Source: Lewinellaceae bacterium (GTDB lineage: Bacteria > Bacteroidota > Bacteroidia > Chitinophagales > Saprospiraceae). From it: a DNA stretch of 64,000 nucleotides. The position numbers and the translations under genes are program-made. Position 1 is the stretch's first letter. Each line of letters begins with the position of its first letter. The DNA lies in NCBI GenBank assembly GCA_020636105.1, contig JACJYL010000002.1, positions 310,001-374,000 on the forward strand, given 5' to 3'. The notes under the pieces were generated by a model. It saw nothing but the letters and a program-made list of their open reading frames with translations. It was not told where the DNA came from and made no database searches. This document shows, piece after piece, positions 45,101 to 54,100 of this stretch.

Positions 45101-48100
45101 CTAAATCAGCAAATGTCAAATTGAAAGAGGAGGAGGAGCCTATCACTGAAATACAATTAATAGCAGGATCGTATGCGACCGGAGTGATTGTTATCGGATA
45201 AGTTTGTTCCGCATCAAAGCCACTAAGGGTAAACGTCCAGTCTACCGTGAGGCCTGCATGCCCATTCAAAGGAGAGGCCGAACCTAAGACGTAACTAAGG
45301 TATAGTGAATTCAGCCCGCCAATATTATAGTTTACAGGCCATGAGAAGACGTTTCCGTTATTATCGTCATAGGTGATCGTTTCTATTATTGCGCCGGCAG
45401 GGAAAGCAACCGGAGTAGAAATTTCTGCATCGGTTACCACACTTGACAACGTCGTAATTGTAGCCGGATAAGTAACCGACTGATGAATCACCACTGGTGT
45501 ATTGGTAATAGTGCTAACATCAGCAATGGAAGACAATGTTACCACCGGTAAACCTTTTATCGAAATATTTTCAGTGGCATAAACATAATCCACTCCTTCC
45601 AGCTGCGCTATTCCATCAATTTGCAAATCGTAATCAAATTCGTCAAGGTTTGGTCCGCTCAACATAAAGGTCCATGTCCTTGCCGCATTGTTTTCGTTAA
45701 CCAAAGGATTAGGACCTAATCCGAGGATTTCAGAAAGGTAAATACTACTGGTTGCTGCTGGCAGCAGGTAAGATCCGGAACCAAATGTAGTGCTCCAATC
45801 AATGGTTGTTCCGGCAGGAATCGGATCGCCAGAAGTCACCGTGATCATTGCATTGGAAAGTACTAAGGCATCCACATTTGCAATCGCCGGGTAATCCTCC
45901 TCAAAAGTAAAGGTTACTTTATCACAAATAACCTGCGCCGGTGAAGTTGCAATAGCAAAAATATCCATATCTGCAAAAGTCAGACTGAAGCTCGCCGGTG
46001 TTCCAATGGCCGATTCGCATTCATTAGGATCTCCTGAAATGTATGTTACGGGCGTTATCGTTATTGGATAGGTAGCTTCATCGCCAAAACCTGCAAGCGT
46101 GAAGATCCATTCCACGGTAAGGCCCGAATGGTCGTTCAATGGATAAGCTCCACCAAGAACATCACTTAGGTATACTTCTGTAAGTCCTCCTAAGTTTCCA
46201 TCAACAATGGTTGGGAAACTGTTTATTATACCATCATTATATTCAATTTTGATTATTTCCGCACCAGCAGGGAAAGCTACTCCACTGTTAAATACAGCAT
46301 CTGTCAAATAGGACGGATCAAGTGTAAATACTGGATAGGTCACTGTCTGGGTAATAATTACCGGGGTATTTGTAATTGTACTGATATCATTAATCGGTGA
46401 CAGTACCACTGTTGGCAGTGGTGTTGTACTAATCATTGCCGTAGCCATTGCCGTACACCCATTTGCATCCATTACATTGTAGGTGTAGGTGCCAGTAGTT
46501 AAATCATCCACTGGTGGGTTGCCTGGGTCGTAGGTGTATGGTTCGGTGCCGCCTGTTGTTTCTAATAGTACTGATCCGAGGTCTCCGGCGCAATCAGGGT
46601 TGATTGGGGTGGCGGTGAGGGTGAGTAGATCAGGCTCCGTGATCGTCACACTCGCTGTCGCGGTGCAATCACCATCATTATTGCCATTCGGTGCCGTTGC
46701 GGTGATTACATAAGTGCCAGGACCAAAGGTGGTTTGCCCACTCAAGTCTGCTCCTAGACCATCTAATTGTATCATCGTGGTCGCTCCGGCACTTACTCCA
46801 AAGACGGTGATCGTCCCATCTGCTTCACCATTACAACTTACATTCGTCGAACTGGCATCTACCGTAACTTCTATCGGTTCGGTGATCGTTACACTCGCTG
46901 TCGCGGTGCAATCACCATCATTATTGCCATTCGGTGCCGTTGCGGTGATTACATAAGTGCCAGGACCAAAGGTGGTTTGCCCACTCAAGTCTGCTCCTAG
47001 ACCATCTAATTGTATCATCGTAGTCGCTCCGGCACTTACTCCAAAGACGGTGATCGTCCCATTTGCTTCACCATTGCAACTTACATTCGTCGAACTGGCA
47101 TCTACCGTAACTTCTATCGGTTCGGTGATCGTCACACTCGCTGTCGCGGTGCAATCACCATCATTATTGCCATTCGGTGCCGTTGCGGTGATTACATAAG
47201 TGCCAGGACCAAAGGTGGTTTGCCCACTCAAGTCTGCTCCTAGACCATCTAATTGTATCATCGTGGTCGCTCCGGCACTTACTCCAAAGACGGTGATCGT
47301 CCCATCTGCTTCACCATTACAACTTACATTCGTCGAACTGGCATCTACCGTAACTTCTATCGGTTCGGTGATCGTTACACTCGCTGTCGCGGTGCAATCA
47401 CCATCATTATTGCCATTCGGTGCCGTTGCGGTGATTACATAAGTGCCAGGACCAAAGGTGGTTTGCCCACTCAAGTCTGCTCCTAGACCATCTAATTGTA
47501 TCATCGTAGTCGCTCCGGCACTTACTCCAAAGACGGTGATCGTCCCATTTGCTTCACCATTGCAACTTACATTCGTCGAACTGGCATCTACCGTAACTTC
47601 TATCGGTTCGGTGATCGTCACACTCGCTGTCGCGGTGCAATCACCATCATTATTGCCATTCGGTGCCGTTGCGGTGATTACATAAGTGCCAGGACCAAAG
47701 GTGGTTTGCCCACTCAAGTCTGCTCCTAGACCATCTAATTGTATCATCGTAGTCGCTCCGGCACTTACTCCAAAGACGGTGATCGTCCCATTTGCTTCAC
47801 CATTGCAACTTACATTCGTCGAACTGGCATCTACCGTAACTTCTATCGGTTCGGTGATCGTCACACTCGCTGTCGCGGTGCAATCACCATCATTATTGCC
47901 ATTCGGTGCCGTTGCGGTGATTACATAAGTGCCAGGACCAAAGGTGGTTTGCCCACTCAAGTCTGCTCCTAGACCATCTAATTGTATCATCGTAGTCGCT
48001 CCGGCACTTACTCCAAAGACGGTGATCGTCCCATTTGCTTCACCATTGCAACTTACATTCGTCGAACTGGCATCTACCGTAACTTCTATCGGTTCGGTGA

Positions 48101-51100
48101 TCGTCACACTCGCTGTCGCGGTGCAATCACCATCATTATTGCCATTCGGTGCCGTTGCGGTGATTACATAAGTGCCAGGACCAAAGGTGGTTTGCCCACT
48201 CAAGTCTGCTCCTAGACCATCTAATTGTATCATCGTGGTCGCTCCGGCACTTACTCCAAAGACGGTGATCGTCCCATTTGCTTCACCATTACAACTTACA
48301 TTCGTCGAACTGGCATCTACCGTAACTTCTATCGGTTCGGTGATCGTCACACTCGCTGTCGCGGTGCAATCACCATCATTATTGCCATTCGGTGCCGTTG
48401 CGGTGATTACATAAGTGCCAGGACCAAAGGTGGTTTGCCCACTCAAGTCTGCTCCTAGACCATCTAATTGTATCATCGTGGTCGCTCCGGCACTTACTCC
48501 AAAGACGGTGATCGTCCCATCTGCTTCACCATTACAACTTACATTCGTCGAACTGGCATCTACCGTAACTTCTATCGGTTCGGTGATCGTTACACTCGCT
48601 GTCGCGGTGCAATCACCATCATTATTGCCATTCGGTGCCGTTGCGGTGATTACATAAGTGCCAGGACCAAAGGTGGTTTGCCCACTCAAGTCTGCTCCTA
48701 GACCATCTAATTGTATCATCGTGGTCGCTCCGGCACTTACTCCAAAGACGGTGATCGTCCCATTTGCTTCACCATTACAACTTACATTCGTCGAACTGGC
48801 ATCTACCGTAACTTCTATCGGTTCGGTGATCGTCACACTCGCTGTCGCGGTGCAATCACCATCATTATTGCCATTCGGTGCCGTTGCGGTGATTACATAA
48901 GTGCCAGGACCAAAGGTGGTTTGCCCACTCAAGTCTGCTCCTAGACCATCTAATTGTATCATCGTAGTCGCTCCGGCACTTACTCCAAAGACGGTGATCG
49001 TCCCATTTGCTTCACCATTACAACTTACATTCGTCGAACTGGCATCTACCGTAACTTCTATCGGTTCGGTGATCGTCACACTCGCTGTCGCGGTGCAATC
49101 ACCATCATTATTGCCATTCGGTGCCGTTGCGGTGATTACATAAGTGCCAGGACCAAAGGTGGTTTGCCCACTCAAGTCTGCTCCTAGACCATCTAATTGT
49201 ATCATCGTGGTCGCTCCGGCACTTACTCCAAAGACGGTGATCGTCCCATTTGCTTCACCATTACAACTTACATTCGTCGAACTGGCATCTACCGTAACTT
49301 CTATCGGTTCGGTGATCGTCACACTCGCTGTCGCGGTGCAATCACCATCATTATTGCCATTCGGTGCCGTTGCGGTGATTACATAAGTGCCAGGACCAAA
49401 GGTGGTTTGCCCACTCAAGTCTGCTCCTAGACCATCTAATTGTATCATCGTGGTCGCTCCGGCACTTACTCCAAAGACGGTGATCGTCCCATTTGCTTCA
49501 CCATTACAACTTACATTCGTCGAACTGGCATCTACCGTAACTTCTATCGGTTCGGTGATCGTCACACTCGCTGTCGCGGTGCAATCACCATCATTATTGC
49601 CATTCGGTGCCGTTGCGGTGATTACATAAGTGCCAGGACCAAAGGTGGTTTGCCCACTCAAGTCTGCTCCTAGACCATCTAATTGTATCATCGTAGTCGC
49701 TCCGGCACTTACTCCAAAGACGGTGATCGTCCCATTTGCTTCACCATTGCAACTTACATTCGTCGAACTGGCATCTACCGTAACTTCTATCGGTTCGGTG
49801 ATCGTCACACTCGCTGTCGCGGTGCAATCACCATCATTATTGCCATTCGGTGCCGTTGCGGTGATTACATAAGTGCCAGGACCAAAGGTGGTTTGCCCAC
49901 TCAAGTCTGCTCCTAGACCATCTAATTGTATCATCGTGGTCGCTCCGGCACTTACTCCAAAGACGGTGATCGTCCCATCTGCTTCACCATTACAACTTAC
50001 ATTCGTCGAACTGGCATCTACCGTAACTTCTATCGGTTCGGTGATCGTTACACTCGCTGTCGCGGTGCAATCACCATCATTATTGCCATTCGGTGCCGTT
50101 GCGGTGATTACATAAGTGCCAGGACCAAAGGTGGTTTGCCCACTCAAGTCTGCTCCTAGACCATCTAATTGTATCATCGTAGTCGCTCCGGCACTTACTC
50201 CAAAGACGGTGATCGTCCCATTTGCTTCACCATTGCAACTTACATTCGTCGAACTGGCATCTACCGTAACTTCTATCGGTTCGGTGATCGTCACACTCGC
50301 TGTCGCGGTGCAATCACCATCATTATTGCCATTCGGTGCCGTTGCGGTGATTACATAAGTGCCAGGACCAAAGGTGGTTTGCCCACTCAAGTCTGCTCCT
50401 AGACCATCTAATTGTATCATCGTAGTCGCTCCGGCACTTACTCCAAAGACGGTGATCGTCCCATTTGCTTCACCATTGCAACTTACATTCGTCGAACTGG
50501 CATCTACCGTAACTTCTATCGGTTCGGTGATCGTCACACTCGCTGTCGCGGTGCAATCACCATCATTATTGCCATTCGGTGCCGTTGCGGTGATTACATA
50601 AGTGCCAGGACCAAAGGTGGTTTGCCCACTCAAGTCTGCTCCTAGACCATCTAATTGTATCATCGTGGTCGCTCCGGCACTTACTCCAAAGACGGTGATC
50701 GTCCCATTTGCTTCACCATTACAACTTACATTCGTCGAACTGGCATCTACCGTAACTTCTATCGGTTCGGTGATCGTCACACTCGCTGTCGCGGTGCAAT
50801 CACCATCATTATTGCCATTCGGTGCCGTTGCGGTGATTACATAAGTGCCAGGACCAAAGGTGGTTTGCCCACTCAAGTCTGCTCCTAGACCATCTAATTG
50901 TATCATCGTGGTCGCTCCGGCACTTACTCCAAAGACGGTGATCGTCCCATCTGCTTCACCATTACAACTTACATTCGTCGAACTGGCATCTACCGTAACT
51001 TCTATCGGTTCGGTGATCGTTACACTCGCTGTCGCGGTGCAATCACCATCATTATTGCCATTCGGTGCCGTTGCGGTGATTACATAAGTGCCAGGACCAA

Positions 51101-54100
51101 AGGTGGTTTGCCCACTCAAGTCTGCTCCTAGACCATCTAATTGTATCATCGTGGTCGCTCCGGCACTTACTCCAAAGACGGTGATCGTCCCATCTGCTTC
51201 ACCATTACAACTTACATTCGTCGAACTGGCATCTACCGTAACTTCTATCGGTTCGGTGATCGTTACACTCGCTGTCGCGGTGCAATCACCATCATTATTG
51301 CCATTCGGTGCCGTTGCGGTGATTACATAAGTGCCAGGACCAAAGGTGGTTTGCCCACTCAAGTCTGCTCCTAGACCATCTAATTGTATCATCGTAGTCG
51401 CTCCGGCACTTACTCCAAAGACGGTGATCGTCCCATTTGCTTCACCATTACAACTTACATTCGTCGAACTGGCATCTACCGTAACTTCTATCGGTTCGGT
51501 GATCGTCACACTCGCTGTCGCGGTGCAATCACCATCATTATTGCCATTCGGTGCCGTTGCGGTGATTACATAAGTGCCAGGACCAAAGGTGGTTTGCCCA
51601 CTCAAGTCTGCTCCTAGACCATCTAATTGTATCATCGTGGTCGCTCCGGCACTTACTCCAAAGACGGTGATCGTCCCATTTGCTTCACCATTACAACTTA
51701 CATTCGTCGAACTGGCATCTACCGTAACTTCTATCGGTTCGGTGATCGTCACACTCGCTGTCGCGGTGCAATCACCATCATTATTGCCATTCGGTGCCGT
51801 TGCGGTGATTACATAAGTGCCAGGACCAAAGGTGGTTTGCCCACTCAAGTCTGCTCCTAGACCATCTAATTGTATCATCGTGGTCGCTCCGGCACTTACT
51901 CCAAAGACGGTGATCGTCCCATTTGCTTCACCATTGCAACTTACATTCGTCGAACTGGCATCTACCGTAACTTCTATCGGTTCGGTGATCGTCACACTCG
52001 CTGTCGCGGTGCAATCACCATCATTATTGCCATTCGGTGCCGTTGCGGTGATTACATAAGTGCCAGGACCAAAGGTGGTTTGCCCACTCAAGTCTGCTCC
52101 TAGACCATCTAATTGTATCATCGTAGTCGCTCCGGCACTTACTCCAAAGACGGTGATCGTCCCATTTGCTTCACCATTGCAACTTACATTCGTCGAACTG
52201 GCATCTACCGTAACTTCTATCGGTTCGGTGATCGTCACACTCGCTGTCGCGGTGCAATCACCATCATTATTGCCATTCGGTGCCGTTGCGGTGATTACAT
52301 AAGTGCCAGGACCAAAGGTGGTTTGCCCACTCAAGTCTGCTCCTAGACCATCTAATTGTATCATCGTGGTCGCTCCGGCACTTACTCCAAAGACGGTGAT
52401 CGTCCCATTTGCTTCACCATTGCAACTTACATTCGTCGAACTGGCATCTACCGTAACTTCTATCGGTTCGGTGATCGTCACACTCGCTGTCGCGGTGCAA
52501 TCACCATCATTATTGCCATTCGGTGCCGTTGCGGTGATTACATAAGTGCCAGGACCAAAGGTGGTTTGCCCACTCAAGTCTGCTCCTAGACCATCTAATT
52601 GTATCATCGTGGTCGCTCCGGCACTTACTCCAAAGACGGTGATCGTCCCATCTGCTTCACCATTACAACTTACATTCGTCGAACTGGCATCTACCGTAAC
52701 TTCTATCGGTTCGGTGATCGTTACACTCGCTGTCGCGGTGCAATCACCATCATTATTGCCATTCGGTGCCGTTGCGGTGATTACATAAGTGCCAGGACCA
52801 AAGGTGGTTTGCCCACTCAAGTCTGCTCCTAGACCATCTAATTGTATCATCGTGGTCGCTCCGGCACTTACTCCAAAGACGGTGATCGTCCCATCTGCTT
52901 CACCATTACAACTTACATTCGTCGAACTGGCATCTACCGTAACTTCTATCGGTTCGGTGATCGTTACACTCGCTGTCGCGGTGCAATCGCCATCATTATT
53001 GCCATTCGGTGCCGTAGCTGTGATTACATAAGTGCCAGGACCATAGGTGGCTTGGCCACTCAGGTCTGCTCCTACACCATCCAGTTGTATCATCGTGGTC
53101 GCTCCGGTACTTACTCCAAAGACGGTGATCGTCCCATCTGCTTCTCCATTACAACTTACATTCGTTGAACTGGCATCTACCGTAACTTCTATCGGTTCCG
53201 TGATCGTCACATCTACCGCCGTCTCACACCCATAATTATCTGTAACTGTAAATGTATATCCCCCAGCCGTTAGACCTGTTTGAGCAGGAGTAATGGTATA
53301 AGGACCTGCACCACCAGAAGGTGTAATCAGTATTGATCCATCGGCTTCTCCAAAGCAAGAGACATTAACCTGATCACTTGCGGTGGCAGTAAGGGCTGCA
53401 ATACATGACGTCACTACCGGCTCGCCCCAAGGAGCTGCCACAGCACCTGGAAAATACGCCCAGTTAAACTGTACGACATTCTCTGTGGAAGGAATAGCAT
53501 TACTGGAAATAGGATCTACCACATTAATGACCATACCATCTGCAATAAATCCCAGGTCTGCTGGATCCTCTTCCAAATCCCATACGACACTTGGGCAAAA
53601 ACTATCATCAGGGGTTCCTGCTACTATATTAAAACAAACCTCAACCAATTTTGCCCCTCCACTTGTAGGTAAATCAAGAGCCATCAATGAATTGACTACC
53701 TGGATATTTCCATGCAACCACCTGGTCGAACCAGGGAAATTGAAAAGATTTGTTACGATAGGTGCTTCTATCGGGGGGCTCGGAACTACGGGGCCATAAC
53801 CTGTGGCATAATTTTGAAATCCTGCAAAGGTCATGACATCACTATCAAAGAAAAAACTGACCTCCATATCATACAACTCCTGGTCTGGAATATCTGAATG
53901 CAATTCTATATCCAAACAATATTTATTATCATCGCAATAATATTGCGGGTTTGTGAATTCAGCGGTAATTACAGGATCTACACAAATGGTTGAAATACAA
54001 TTTGTCGGAACCAGCTCCGGCGCTCCCCAGGGAGCTGCCACTGCACCAGGGAAATAATCCCAGTTGTACTGAACGACATTCTCCGTGGAAGGAATGGCAA

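Noticed and set aside
46714..53031. A ladder of 80-aa and 77-aa plus-strand open frames every 243 bp
   Set aside because: They are antisense by-products of the 243-bp coding repeat on the minus strand; they have no start signals of their own and no protein features.
35391..53201. CRISPR-like look of the two regular arrays
   Set aside because: Units are 210 and 243 bp, contiguous, without unique spacers, and in frame within long genes. They are protein repeats.
46641..53201. Assembly artefact as the explanation of 27 identical units
   Set aside because: Units differ at several marker sites in a non-trivial order and the frame is kept throughout, so a real array is the simpler reading; the exact count should still be confirmed with long reads.
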